64,000 bases of DNA from Pseudalkalibacillus sp. SCS-8 (GCF_040126055.1 NZ_CP143541.1:2418001-2482000), one strand, 5' to 3'. Counted from the stretch's first letter, positions 55,014 through 62,357 are shown. The notes: a model not told the origin generated them from the sequence alone. Numbers and translations: made by a program.

Positions 55014-55397
55014 TCAGGATATCTGGGAAAAGGAAAAAGATTTTATAAGCGACTGTGTATGATAAGGCAGGATTTCCAGGTGACGAGATTGAAAGAATGA
55101 GTGGTAGATTCGTGTTACATATTTCGTAAGAGGTTCATTGCAGAATTCCGAGTGTTTATAATTCGTTTTTGCTGATTCAGCAAAGTTATTCCCAAAAAAA
55201 AGCTGATTAAGATCACATCGAAGTTCTCTCGCAATCAACGGCAAGTGATGTGCTTTAAAACAATAGTCCCCCTTCTCATACTTCAAGTATGTGGAGGCAT
55301 GCTTAAAGCCAAGCAATCGAGCCATATGTTGTTGCGTAATCCTGAGGTTTATCCGTCTTGATTTGATATATTTCAGATTAATATATTCCATGATCAA
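55014..55397 (-). CDS. HTH (XRE-like) protein, first gene of the element operon
   Basis: A 127-residue protein with an N-terminal Cro/C1-type helix-turn-helix (RRINLRITQQHMARLLGF, HASTYLKYEKGD) and a C-terminal tail of unknown kind. It sits where ICEBs1 has its excisionase gene, but it looks like an XRE regulator. A copy of the operator lies inside it at 55168-55184. It is read from the strong promoter at 55444-55472. ATG at 55391 is an alternative start. Confidence 0.75.
   Translation of the reverse strand: MIMEYINLKYIKSRRINLRITQQHMARLLGFKHASTYLKYEKGDYCFKAHHLPLIARELRCDLNQLFFGNNFAESAKTNYKHSEFCNEPLTKYVTRIYHSFFQSRHLEILPYHTQSLIKSFSFSQIS
55168..55184. promoter_or_regulatory. Operator copy inside the HTH gene
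   Basis: Perfect palindrome TTTGCTGATTCAGCAAA within the coding sequence. Confidence 0.7.
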
Positions 55398-55415
55398 CCT
55401 CCCTTCCCGAGATTT

Positions 55416-55432
55416 TTTGCTGATTCAGCAAA
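55416..55432. promoter_or_regulatory. Operator downstream of the minus-strand promoter
   Basis: Perfect palindrome TTTGCTGATTCAGCAAA, just past the likely transcription start of the HTH-led operon. Confidence 0.75.
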
Positions 55433-55443
55433 TCCTTAACCTT

Positions 55444-55472
55444 ATTATAATTTGCTGAATTCGCAAAATCAA
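55444..55472 (-). promoter_or_regulatory. Main promoter of the element operon with operator in its spacer
   Basis: On the minus strand, TTGATT and TATAAT are separated by exactly 17 bases, and that spacer is the operator copy TTTGCTGAATTCGCAAA (55451-55467). A bound repressor would cover the promoter. Confidence 0.8.
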
Positions 55473-55479
55473 CCCTGTA

Positions 55480-55518
55480 TTTGTTGTTTTAGCAAATTTA
55501 TTTTTCTGGTTTAGAAAA
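55480..55518. promoter_or_regulatory. Operators upstream of the repressor gene
   Basis: TTTGTTGTTTTAGCAAA at 55480 and the weaker TTTTCTGGTTTAGAAAA at 55502 lie before TACAAT (55523), the likely -10 of the repressor gene. They would allow autoregulation. Confidence 0.6.
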
Positions 55519-55560
55519 ATGGTACAATAGTTATGCTGTATTAGAAAAGGTGGGGATTCC

Positions 55561-55971
55561 ATGTCCGTAATTGGTCATCGTATAAAAAAGCTGAGGGAAC
55601 AGAGGAATTGGTCTCAACTTACTCTGTCCAAAAAGATTGGGATCAATAATAGTGTTTTGTCCCGTATTGAAGCTGGCAAGCGAAATGTTGAGGATGATCT
55701 AATAACAAAATTTGTTGAATTATTTGAGGTTACCTCTGATTATTTACTGGGGTATACAGACAATCCGGATAAAACCGTAACGAACAAATTAGATAATATT
55801 GATGAATCCGAATGGCCAGAAGCTTATAATGTGCTACGAAGAGCTAATAAGAAGCTAACAGATAAAGAGAAAAGGAAAATGCTTAGACTAATCGAAGAGC
55901 TATTTTTAGACGACGAGGAGGAAGAGCAAAAAGATGGGAAAGCAGACGAAGGTGGTACCGGAAAAAGTTAG
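55561..55971 (+). CDS. ImmR-like XRE repressor
   Basis: A 136-residue protein with an N-terminal helix-turn-helix (IKKLREQRNWSQLTLSKKIG, NNSVLSRIEAGKR, residues 8-45) and YLLGYTDNPD near 60, typical of ImmR and related phage repressors. It is divergent from the HTH-led operon, with operators between. The next gene, an ImmA-like protease, overlaps it by 38 bases. By analogy to ICEBs1, it keeps the element silent until ImmA cleaves it. Confidence 0.88.
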   Translation: MSVIGHRIKKLREQRNWSQLTLSKKIGINNSVLSRIEAGKRNVEDDLITKFVELFEVTSDYLLGYTDNPDKTVTNKLDNIDESEWPEAYNVLRRANKKLTDKEKRKMLRLIEELFLDDEEEEQKDGKADEGGTGKS

Positions 55972-56758
55972 GATGGATTTGATCAAGGAAGAAGTAAGTA
56001 AGTGCTTGCGATCCAATTCCTTTAATTCACCACCCATCAATGCCAAAGGAATCATTCAAACAGTTACCAATACCAAAATTCAAGAAACAACTGAGATTGA
56101 CGATGCATTTGTCGTCTACAATAAAGAAAATGATGAATATGGCATTGTCATCAACACGGATCATGTTGAAGGCAGAATCAACTGGACGTACGCACATGAG
56201 CTTGGTCATATCCTATTGGATCATGTAGCTTATTTGAATGATTCTGATCTTACAGAAAATCAACGAAAAATCATTGAACGGGAAGCCCATGTATTTGCAC
56301 GAGAGCTGTTAATGCCTGAAGAAGTACTTCGAGAGAATTTAATAGACCCCATCACTGTCCAACAAATTGGGAAATTAACTGAGTGTTTTAATGTCTCCTG
56401 GACAGCGATCATCAATCGGTTGGATGAACTAGGGATAAAATCGAGAGAAGAAATTCTAGATATGATAGAGAATCGTAATAAGACGGAGAAGTTGACTTGC
56501 ACCGCGCAGGATGTATACATAAATGTAAACAAACAATTTCCTAATAATGAAATGAGATTTAAAGAATGTCCACAATGTAAAAATAATGATTTCTCCGAGC
56601 ATGCTGAGTACTGTAAAAAGTGTGGATACCATTTGTATAATCAATGTGGGGAAACAGAGTGTGAAAAGATAAACGTTGTCGATGCTTTGTATTGTGAATT
56701 TTGTGGAGCCTTAACACTCCTAGGAGGTATATCAGAAGGAAAATTCACTTCTATTTAA
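55934..56758 (+). CDS. ImmA-like metalloprotease with C-terminal zinc ribbons
   Basis: A 274-residue protein. The ImmA/IrrE-type protease domain (about 1-170) has TYAHELGHILLDH near residue 79 and EREAHVFARELLMPE near 117. By analogy it cleaves the ImmR-like repressor to induce the element. Residues 205-260 add two zinc ribbons (CPQCKNNDFSEHAEYCKKCG and CGETECEKI to CEFCG), absent from the 169-residue ICEBs1 ImmA. It overlaps the repressor gene and ends at a terminator. Confidence 0.88.
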   Translation: MGKQTKVVPEKVRMDLIKEEVSKCLRSNSFNSPPINAKGIIQTVTNTKIQETTEIDDAFVVYNKENDEYGIVINTDHVEGRINWTYAHELGHILLDHVAYLNDSDLTENQRKIIEREAHVFARELLMPEEVLRENLIDPITVQQIGKLTECFNVSWTAIINRLDELGIKSREEILDMIENRNKTEKLTCTAQDVYINVNKQFPNNEMRFKECPQCKNNDFSEHAEYCKKCGYHLYNQCGETECEKINVVDALYCEFCGALTLLGGISEGKFTSI

Positions 56759-56766
56759 AGTAAAAA

Positions 56767-56790
56767 AACTACTCATTAAGAGTAGTTAAA
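56767..56790 (+). terminator. Terminator of the immR-immA pair
   Basis: Stem AACTACTC/GAGTAGTT with a 5-base loop, flanked by A and T runs. Confidence 0.75.
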
Positions 56791-56803
56791 AAAATATATA
56801 AAA

Positions 56804-58576
56804 CTAACTTGTCTCCAAAAAACTTTTCTTTTTGTTATCTAATTCACTAATAAGGTTGTCAATATTATCATCTTTTAAACATAAAAGACCATATAAACCT
56901 TGCAATCCTTTTACTTTTTCTATCAAATACTCAAGATAAGATTTGTCTTCATTTCCAAAGAACTTATCTAAGTTAATATAATTCTGTTTATTTATATTAA
57001 TAATTTTCATACTTTCAGATACAAACCTTTGTTGTAATGCCAACAATAATACTGTTTTCTGTAAACAATATTTATATGATGCAGGGCTAAAGCTCAAGTT
57101 AATAGATAAATGTGATGTAATTTCTTTACTTAACGTTAGATCAGGAGTGGTATTTTTTCTATTTTTAAAGATATCTGTTATTTCATAATTAAGCAATTTC
57201 TGATCAAAGTTTTTAATAATTACTTTTATTAAGAAACCCGCGCAATTGTAATGACCTAATTCAATTGATTTGATAATACCAAATATCATTATTTTCACAA
57301 TTTTACGTTGTATATCCTCACTTTTATGTATTTTTTGATTAGTTATTTTTTTTACACTAATTCTTTTGCTAAATTTAGTTTTTGGTATTTTATTCTCAGG
57401 TTTTCTAAGGTTTTCTTGCTCTAAACTTTTTATAAAAAATTTAAAATAATTATTTGTTATATCTGTTAGTACTTTTAAATTTCGGGTTTCTATTGAATTA
57501 TAGAATAAGGCTGAAGTAAGAGTTAAAAAGTCATTCTCACTAATAAACCTCCTATTATCAAATTCATGGGCTATTAATCTTTCAAAAATATATGTAGTCC
57601 TGCTATCATTTTTCTTGTAAAGGTTCAACAATATTTTATACATTATAAAATAATAATGATTAAAGAACTCTTTAAGCATGAACTCTAGATTTTGATACCT
57701 ATCATCATTCCTTTTATATACAATCCATTCAGCATAATCTTCTTTCCTCACCTGAAAAAGAAATGGTTTTATATCACAAAATGTGTCATTTATTAATTGG
57801 ACTTCTTTTTCCCTACCAGTCTCTAAAGACACTTCAAGTAAGTTACTCAGATTTTTTAAAATCAAAATATAAAGATCAAAATATTTTGTTCCTGATAAAG
57901 GAACAATTTTACTAAATATTTCTTCATCTTTATTATACTCAACAAGTTTATTAAATAAAGTAGAATTAATTGTTCTTAAAGAACTACTAAAGTTATTAGT
58001 TAATTTATACTTTTCTTTAGTAATTAAAATCTGAAAGTTAATCTCTGTTGCAACTATTATATTATCTAGTTGCTTTTGAATTTCTTTAGCCTTATATGCT
58101 TCATTTTTTTCTTTTATCACCATTATCTTGTCTATTTTTTTAAAGGCCTTATTTATAAGAGAGGTATTTGTTCTAAATTCATCAATAATGTTAATATTTT
58201 TTAATATTGATCTATATGAAGTAACTGAAGAAATTATCCACCACAAACTTATTAGCATTATTGTTAATAATGCTAACGTATCTAAATTGGTTACATTCTT
58301 CGCGTTTTCTTTAGTGGATCCAGGAGTTTGAGTAGGTACTTGTTCCGAAGATAATTGGAGATGGTAACTATAAAATTGCATAGCTATTAGTAATAATATT
58401 GAAGATACTATAAAAGAAACCGTCTGCCATTTTTTCTTTCTTTTTAATAATGAGTAAGCTACTTCCCTTTGTTCCCTGTATGCAAAAATAAAAATAGTAA
58501 AACTTAATGGAATTACCACTTTATAAATGCCATTTATAATATTTATAAATCCTTCAACAAAAATATTAAATAACAT
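56804..58576 (-). CDS. Large membrane protein paired with a Panacea antitoxin-type gene
   Basis: A 590-residue protein. Three N-terminal membrane segments lie near residues 8-30, 50-70 and 98-118, followed by about 470 residues of helical, lysine- and asparagine-rich cytoplasmic sequence. No enzymatic motif is evident. It starts 2 bases after the stop of the Panacea-domain gene. Panacea antitoxins pair with very different toxins, some in the membrane, so this is a candidate toxin, though larger than most. It could also be an unrelated phage-exclusion protein. Confidence 0.65.
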   Translation of the reverse strand: MLFNIFVEGFINIINGIYKVVIPLSFTIFIFAYREQREVAYSLLKRKKKWQTVSFIVSSILLLIAMQFYSYHLQLSSEQVPTQTPGSTKENAKNVTNLDTLALLTIMLISLWWIISSVTSYRSILKNINIIDEFRTNTSLINKAFKKIDKIMVIKEKNEAYKAKEIQKQLDNIIVATEINFQILITKEKYKLTNNFSSSLRTINSTLFNKLVEYNKDEEIFSKIVPLSGTKYFDLYILILKNLSNLLEVSLETGREKEVQLINDTFCDIKPFLFQVRKEDYAEWIVYKRNDDRYQNLEFMLKEFFNHYYFIMYKILLNLYKKNDSRTTYIFERLIAHEFDNRRFISENDFLTLTSALFYNSIETRNLKVLTDITNNYFKFFIKSLEQENLRKPENKIPKTKFSKRISVKKITNQKIHKSEDIQRKIVKIMIFGIIKSIELGHYNCAGFLIKVIIKNFDQKLLNYEITDIFKNRKNTTPDLTLSKEITSHLSINLSFSPASYKYCLQKTVLLLALQQRFVSESMKIININKQNYINLDKFFGNEDKSYLEYLIEKVKGLQGLYGLLCLKDDNIDNLISELDNKKKSFLETS

Positions 58577-58578
58577 GA

Positions 58579-59049
58579 CTACCTCTCAACTATATATTCC
58601 TGTGCAAAATACGCCCTTATCTCTTGAGGATTAATTTCATTGTCACCATAATCATAAGGAGCTAGTCCTTCCCTCGCCTGTATCCAAGGAGGTTCAGTAT
58701 GTGAAAGTCTTTCTAAGTCCTTACCATTATATCTCCCAAAGTTCCTCCAAACCTCATCTAATAGCTCAATTTCTACTTGAGTGAGTTCAAGAACTTCGTC
58801 ATGATAATTTATGTTAATATCCTTGTAAGAAAAACCCTTAAATTCACGATAAACTTCAGGTACTACAGGACCATGAACCCAAGCTTGTATTTCCTCGTCA
58901 AATAAAGGTTCATCTGTGTCATTCAATGCCATAAAAAAGCCTTGGGCATAATATAACAACTTTTGTAATTTTAAATTTGTGATATTCTCATTAGTTCCAG
59001 GTTGACTTAAATTAATAAAATACTTTGCAACATCTATTGCACTAGCCAT
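58579..59049 (-). CDS. Panacea (SocA/GepA-like, DUF4065) domain protein, putative antitoxin
   Basis: A 156-residue protein. ASAIDVAKYFINLS, NLKLQKLLYYAQGFFMALND and AWVHGPVVPEVYREFK are the standard Panacea/DUF4065 signature (residues 1-80), as in the SocA antitoxin and phage GepA. I use the ATG at 59049, with GGGGGTGAT 6 bases upstream. The next gene follows directly. About 360 bases between this start and the sigK 5' part (59050-59412) hold nothing else I can identify apart from a promoter region. Confidence 0.85.
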   Translation of the reverse strand: MASAIDVAKYFINLSQPGTNENITNLKLQKLLYYAQGFFMALNDTDEPLFDEEIQAWVHGPVVPEVYREFKGFSYKDININYHDEVLELTQVEIELLDEVWRNFGRYNGKDLERLSHTEPPWIQAREGLAPYDYGDNEINPQEIRAYFAQEYIVER

Positions 59050-59412
59050 ATACACATCACCCCCATATTAATAATTTCGACAACATATTATTCGTTTCCT
59101 CTTTATTATTGTTTATCATACATTTTATTCGTTGAATTTTCTTATGTATAGATGTTTGTATCAATGTTTCTCAAAATTATTAACTGTATAATAATTTTAG
59201 GAATCTCATTAGAACATATTTCTTATAGTTTTTGATGAAATTAAATAAATAGAGCCTCTTTAATTCTGAAATCAATTTTTCTTACTTTTCTTCTATATTG
59301 GTTATTCCCATAGTATTTACCTTCATCTATTGTACTACATTCAAAATCAATAAAAAATATGGAAAACTGATAAACAACACATAACTGCAAGTAACTGATT
59401 AAACGTGAACCA

Positions 59413-59805
59413 TTAAAAAATCGAACTATAGCATGCTTGCAATCGCACTGGTAATGACATTAGAATCTCATTCTCAATACACCTCGCTGCGTACGTTGCG
59501 AGCTTCGTTCCTTTTCCTCGGGAGTAACTTTCGATCGCTTTGATCAAGCCGATTGTTCCGATTGAGATCAAGTCCTCGGTGTCTTCTCCTGTGTTTTCGA
59601 ACTTCTTACAAATATGGGCGACTAACCGTAAATTGTGTTCAATCAGACGATTGCGTGCTTCTTCACTACCTTCCGCCATTTCCTTCAGATACCGGGTTTC
59701 CTCTTTGGGTGACAAAGGCTGTGGAAATGCATTGTTCTTCACGTAGGAGACGAAGAACATGACTTCTTTGAAGAAATAAGCCAGTGCCGCGATGATGCTT
59801 GACAC
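59413..59805 (-). CDS. sigK: RNA polymerase pro-sigmaK, N-terminal part of a split gene
   Basis: It encodes the pro-sequence and regions 1.2-2.4 of sigma[21 protein letters not shown] around the SpoIVFB processing site, [34 protein letters not shown] and [17 protein letters not shown]. In B. subtilis this half is spoIVCB. True sequence ends at codon 113 (GAG, 59469-59467); the remaining 17 residues (SLPVRLQ and on) come from the element. GTG at 59805 has GGAGGTGAG upstream. Excision joins it in frame to the half at 17.6-18.0 kb. Confidence 0.95.
   Translation of the reverse strand: MSSIIAALAYFFKEVMFFVSYVKNNAFPQPLSPKEETRYLKEMAEGSEEARNRLIEHNLRLVAHICKKFENTGEDTEDLISIGTIGLIKAIESYSRGKGTKLATYAARCIENEILMSLPVRLQACYSSIF
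59450..59469. other. sigK/element junction (left half-site, att)
   Basis: The 17-bp arm at 59450-59466 is the reverse complement of that at 17994-18010. The crossover GA of the coding strand is the plus-strand TC at 59468-59469. Confidence 0.8.
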
Positions 59806-59919
59806 ACCCTCACCTCCATAGGCAGCTTTCACACATACTTATACCTATGATGGGATGGGCTTGGTTGTGTCTGTACGAGGAAAGAAATGATGAGGAGGTA
59901 CCATCTTGCACTTATAAAA

Positions 59920-59948
59920 AAGCAAGCGGTGGCGACCCCCGCTTGCTT
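59920..59948 (-). terminator. Terminator of the small-ORF cluster
   Basis: Stem AAGCAAGCGG/CCGCTTGCTT with TTTTTTAT following on the minus strand. Confidence 0.85.
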
Positions 59949-59956
59949 CGTTAACG

Positions 59957-60103
59957 TTACATCATGTTTATATAATAAGCTGACTTGTGACGTGCTTCTT
60001 CCATGATGGCTTCGACACGTTGTTGATGCTGCAGCTTTTCAAGATTTCTCTCTTTATTCCTGACCTTTTTCATGACCAGAATAAACAAGTGAAATGGCAT
60101 CAT
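59957..60103 (-). CDS. YrzI-like small protein, copy 1
   Basis: A 48-residue protein beginning MMPFHLFILVMKKVRNKERN, with AAAGGAG 10 bases before its ATG. It closely resembles the 49-residue gene upstream (same MMPxHLF start, same basic then acidic helix, same aromatic-Met end). Tandem small genes of this type are known in Bacillus as the YrzI family, of probable sporulation link. It is the last gene before a terminator and lies next to sigK. Confidence 0.65.
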   Translation of the reverse strand: MMPFHLFILVMKKVRNKERNLEKLQHQQRVEAIMEEARHKSAYYINMM

Positions 60104-60133
60104 ATCGCTTCACTCCTTTTCATACCGATTCTT

Positions 60134-60190
60134 TCAGGTTGTATCCATCTCCGTTACAATCCAATCGAGAAATACTTTTCCTTTTATCAT
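60134..60190 (-). CDS. 18-residue ORF between the YrzI-like genes
   Basis: MIKGKVFLDWIVTEMDTT has AAAGGAGG 9 bases before its ATG. A second ATG at 60199 sits too close to the site. It may be a translated leader or a real micro-protein. Confidence 0.35.
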   Translation of the reverse strand: MIKGKVFLDWIVTEMDTT

Positions 60191-60217
60191 CCTGTTCATC
60201 CTCCTTTTTATTCGACA

Positions 60218-60367
60218 CTACATCCAATTCATGTAGTGGAATGCTTTTTCACGTGACTCGTTATAGAATTCTTCAATTTGCTTCTGTTTGTTCGAATCTT
60301 CGTACGTCATTTCTTGCTTCAATACTTTGTGTACCATCGTTAACAAGAATAAATGGACTGGCATCAT
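60218..60367 (-). CDS. YrzI-like small protein, copy 2
   Basis: A 49-residue protein, MMPVHLFLLTMVHKVLKQEM to SREKAFHYMNWM, with AAAGGAGGG as ribosome site. It is a paralogue of the 48-residue gene just downstream. The shared hydrophobic N-terminus and charged helix fit the YrzI family of small, tandemly arranged Bacillus proteins. I assign the family from memory of its pattern only. Confidence 0.65.
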   Translation of the reverse strand: MMPVHLFLLTMVHKVLKQEMTYEDSNKQKQIEEFYNESREKAFHYMNWM

Positions 60368-60394
60368 AGCGGATCCCTCCTTTCTATGATTGAA

Positions 60395-60454
60395 CTATTG
60401 AGAAAATACCTCCTGCTTGAGCCTAATCGTTTTTCTTTGTTTCTCATTCCACAT
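60395..60454 (-). CDS. 19-residue ORF upstream of the YrzI-like genes
   Basis: MWNEKQRKTIRLKQEVFSQ has the very strong site AAAGGAGGAG 7 bases before its ATG. It lies 27 bases before the 49-residue gene. Possibly a leader peptide or a micro-protein. Confidence 0.35.
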   Translation of the reverse strand: MWNEKQRKTIRLKQEVFSQ

Positions 60455-60489
60455 GTTGCTCTCCTCCTTTCAATTTGTTCATATAAAAA

Positions 60490-60514
60490 CGCCACAGGAT
60501 AGACCCCTGTGGCG
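60490..60514 (-). terminator. Hairpin within the small-ORF cluster
   Basis: CGCCACAGG/CCTGTGGCG stem with TTTTTAT after it on the minus strand. Confidence 0.75.
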
Positions 60515-60560
60515 TAAAAAAGTTAATTAACGTAAAACTCACGTCAAAAGGCATATAAAA

Positions 60561-60586
60561 GCCACAGGCAGTCGTCGACCTGTGGC
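60561..60586 (-). terminator. Second, similar hairpin
   Basis: GCCACAGG/CCTGTGGC stem with TTTTAT after it on the minus strand. Its stem matches that of the hairpin at 60490, so the two look duplicated. Confidence 0.7.
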
Positions 60587-60606
60587 GATTTTAACGAGTT
60601 GTCAAA

Positions 60607-60684
60607 TTACATGTACTGCATGTCACTGGCCGAACTACTTTTATTAAGTTTGAGTTGGATTGCTTTTGTTTGAATGATCATCAT
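60607..60684 (-). CDS. 25-residue ORF at the head of the small-ORF cluster
   Basis: MMIIQTKAIQLKLNKSSSAS and a DMQYM end, with AAAGGAGGT 9 bases before its ATG. A hairpin follows 21 bases after the stop. Function unknown. Confidence 0.4.
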   Translation of the reverse strand: MMIIQTKAIQLKLNKSSSASDMQYM

Positions 60685-60768
60685 TTCGTTCGACCTCCTT
60701 TAGTAATTTTAACCTGCAGAGTAAAGTATACCCATGCGCCAATGAAATGTAAACCTTAAATTGGAAAA

Positions 60769-61434
60769 TTATTTCGTTTTTTCGAAAAATGGGTTCTTCC
60801 ACTCCATCAATAGCCCATAATTCGCGGATTCAGGGTCATCTAAATAGTCCGGCAACAGCTTGACGGGTGTGCGTCCAGCTTTCATCAAGAACGTGACGAC
60901 AGGATCCTTTCGCTCTCCATTCAGAATCGATTCCACATAATGTTCAGGAGTAAGTTTGTCTTTCACGCGCTCATATCCTGGCATGCGGCTGCCGCCTAGA
61001 ACCGATTCAAGCTTCAGTTCCACAACTAGATGATATAAGGACTGCATCAAAAGCTTCCCTAGTCCGGTCTTCCGGTATTTAGGCCGTACACTGATATCGA
61101 CCACATATAAGGCATTGCCATGTGGATCGTGGGTTACGATACTTCCGTTATCGGTGATTTCTTCCCATGTATGGTCCTGTCCTTTGTAAGTGATGATCAA
61201 GGTCGTTATCGATCCTGCTATCTCCCCATTAATTTCTGCACATATTGCACCTTGTGGAAAATGACGGATATGCGAGCCGAGTTGATCTTCAGACCACCAG
61301 AGGTCTGAAGGGAAAGGTGGAGGAAAGCATTCTTTCTGAATGTCGATCAGTTCATTGAAGTCCGCTTCCGTATAATTGCGGATCGTCGTTTTCAACGGTT
61401 TATCAGCTTGGAACAAATATTGTGTAAGCAGCAT
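60769..61434 (-). CDS. GNAT family N-acetyltransferase
   Basis: A 221-residue protein. The acetyl-CoA site is visible in VVDISVRPKYRKTGLGKLLM (RxxGxG/A type, about residues 110-130), preceded by a typical ICAEINGEIAGSI strand pair near 65. The substrate is unknown. It has an N-terminal extension of about 15 residues before TIRNYTEADF. It stands between the small-ORF cluster and a large tandem repeat. Confidence 0.85.
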   Translation of the reverse strand: MLLTQYLFQADKPLKTTIRNYTEADFNELIDIQKECFPPPFPSDLWWSEDQLGSHIRHFPQGAICAEINGEIAGSITTLIITYKGQDHTWEEITDNGSIVTHDPHGNALYVVDISVRPKYRKTGLGKLLMQSLYHLVVELKLESVLGGSRMPGYERVKDKLTPEHYVESILNGERKDPVVTFLMKAGRTPVKLLPDYLDDPESANYGLLMEWKNPFFEKTK

Positions 61435-61552
61435 AGGACGCGGCCCCCTCTATCTGGTAAAAATCTTACCTATAGATTAGCTACGTAAGGGGAAGAATCC
61501 TGGTTGTTTGTAGATAAAATCTGATTTTTATTGGGAGAAAGATAACTTCCTC

Positions 61553-61970
61553 TATCTTGGATTTCAACATTTCTTCAATATGGAGGATAGAATCTGCCTC
61601 TTTCTATCCGCCATTTCAACATTTCTCCAATATGGCGGATAGATTCGACCTTTTTCTATCCGCCATTTCAGCATTTCTCCGATATGGCGGATAGATTCGG
61701 CCTTTTTCTATCCGCCATTTCAGCATTTCTCCGATATGGCGGATAGATTCGGCCTTTTTCTATCCGCCATTTCAACATTTCTCCAATATGGCGGATAGAT
61801 TCGACTTTTTTCTATCCGCCATTTCAGCATTTCTCCGATATGGCGAATAGATTCGACCTTTTTCTATCCGCCATTTCAGCATTTCTCCGATATGGTGGAT
61901 AGATCCGGCCTTTTTCTATCCGCCATTTCAACATTTCTCCGATATGGTGGATAGATCCGGCCTCTTTCCT
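61553..61970. repeat. 52-bp tandem repeat of hairpins, about eight copies
   Basis: Units start at 61605, 61657, 61709, 61761, 61813, 61865 and 61917, exactly 52 bases apart, with a degenerate first unit near 61553. Each contains the inverted repeat CTATCCGCCAT/ATGGCGGATAG around an 18-base loop and a pyrimidine-rich joint. The region 61435-62019 has no gene. The repeats are nearly identical, suggesting recent expansion. Confidence 0.9.
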
Positions 61971-61983
61971 TTGAAAATTCATA

Positions 61984-62013
61984 AAGAGGCTGACCTCGTT
62001 TGGTCAGCCTCTT
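61984..62013 (-). terminator. Terminator of yrhC
   Basis: Perfect stem AAGAGGCTGACC/GGTCAGCCTCTT with a 6-base loop, just after the yrhC stop. Confidence 0.75.
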
Positions 62014-62019
62014 GTCAAT

Positions 62020-62256
62020 TTATCGTTCTTCATTCAATTGTTTTTTCCATATTGCAACTTTTCGGTAAAAAAGAATCGCAACACCTATTAACGTATAACT
62101 CGCACTTAAGAGGACGAGTTGATCAGTGGCCTCTTTCCCATCAAAAGGCACGATGCTTCCAATATATAAGAAAGCACTCAATGAAAGGAGGACCAAGCTG
62201 AAACGTTTGAAATCTGCAATCTTCTCTTGAATGTTCTTAACCATTTCCTTTGACAC
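62020..62256 (-). CDS. yrhC: YrhC-like membrane protein
   Basis: A protein of about 78 residues with two membrane segments (LVLLSLSAFLYIGSIV and LVLLSASYTLIGVAILFY) and an N-terminal EKIADFKRF as in YrhC. In B. subtilis, yrhC follows mccB, as here. The start is GTG at 62256, with AAGGGGTG upstream, or ATG at 62280 or 62244. Function unknown. Confidence 0.8.
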   Translation of the reverse strand: MSKEMVKNIQEKIADFKRFSLVLLSLSAFLYIGSIVPFDGKEATDQLVLLSASYTLIGVAILFYRKVAIWKKQLNEER

Positions 62257-62357
62257 TTTCCCCACCCCTTCTGCAATCATCTTAACACGATTGTTGTGCA
62301 GAAACGGGTATTTTCAGAAAATTCCTCAACTTACCAATGTAACATTTGGCAGTAAAA

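Larger units (their letters stand above)
17992..59468. mobile_element. sigK-intervening (skin-type) element with conjugative-element gene content
   Basis: About 41.5 kb separates the two halves of sigK. One end carries a large serine recombinase 20 bases from the junction. The 17-bp sequence ATTCTAATGTCATTACC is at 17994-18010 on the plus strand, and its reverse complement is at 59450-59466. Joining the ends at the shared GA gives a 38-base attP with 17-bp palindromic arms, and the chromosome rejoins in frame. Inside are an ICEBs1-like regulatory, replication and transfer region and a defence cargo. Element genes look richer in A+T than the flanks by eye. Confidence 0.93.

Noticed and set aside
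17991..59469. tRNA-type attachment site and tyrosine integrase as in ICEBs1
   Set aside because: No tRNA gene or tyrosine recombinase is present; the element ends lie in sigK and the only integrase is the large serine type.
61553..61970. CRISPR array
   Set aside because: The whole 52-bp period is conserved, with no variable spacers, and no cas genes are near.
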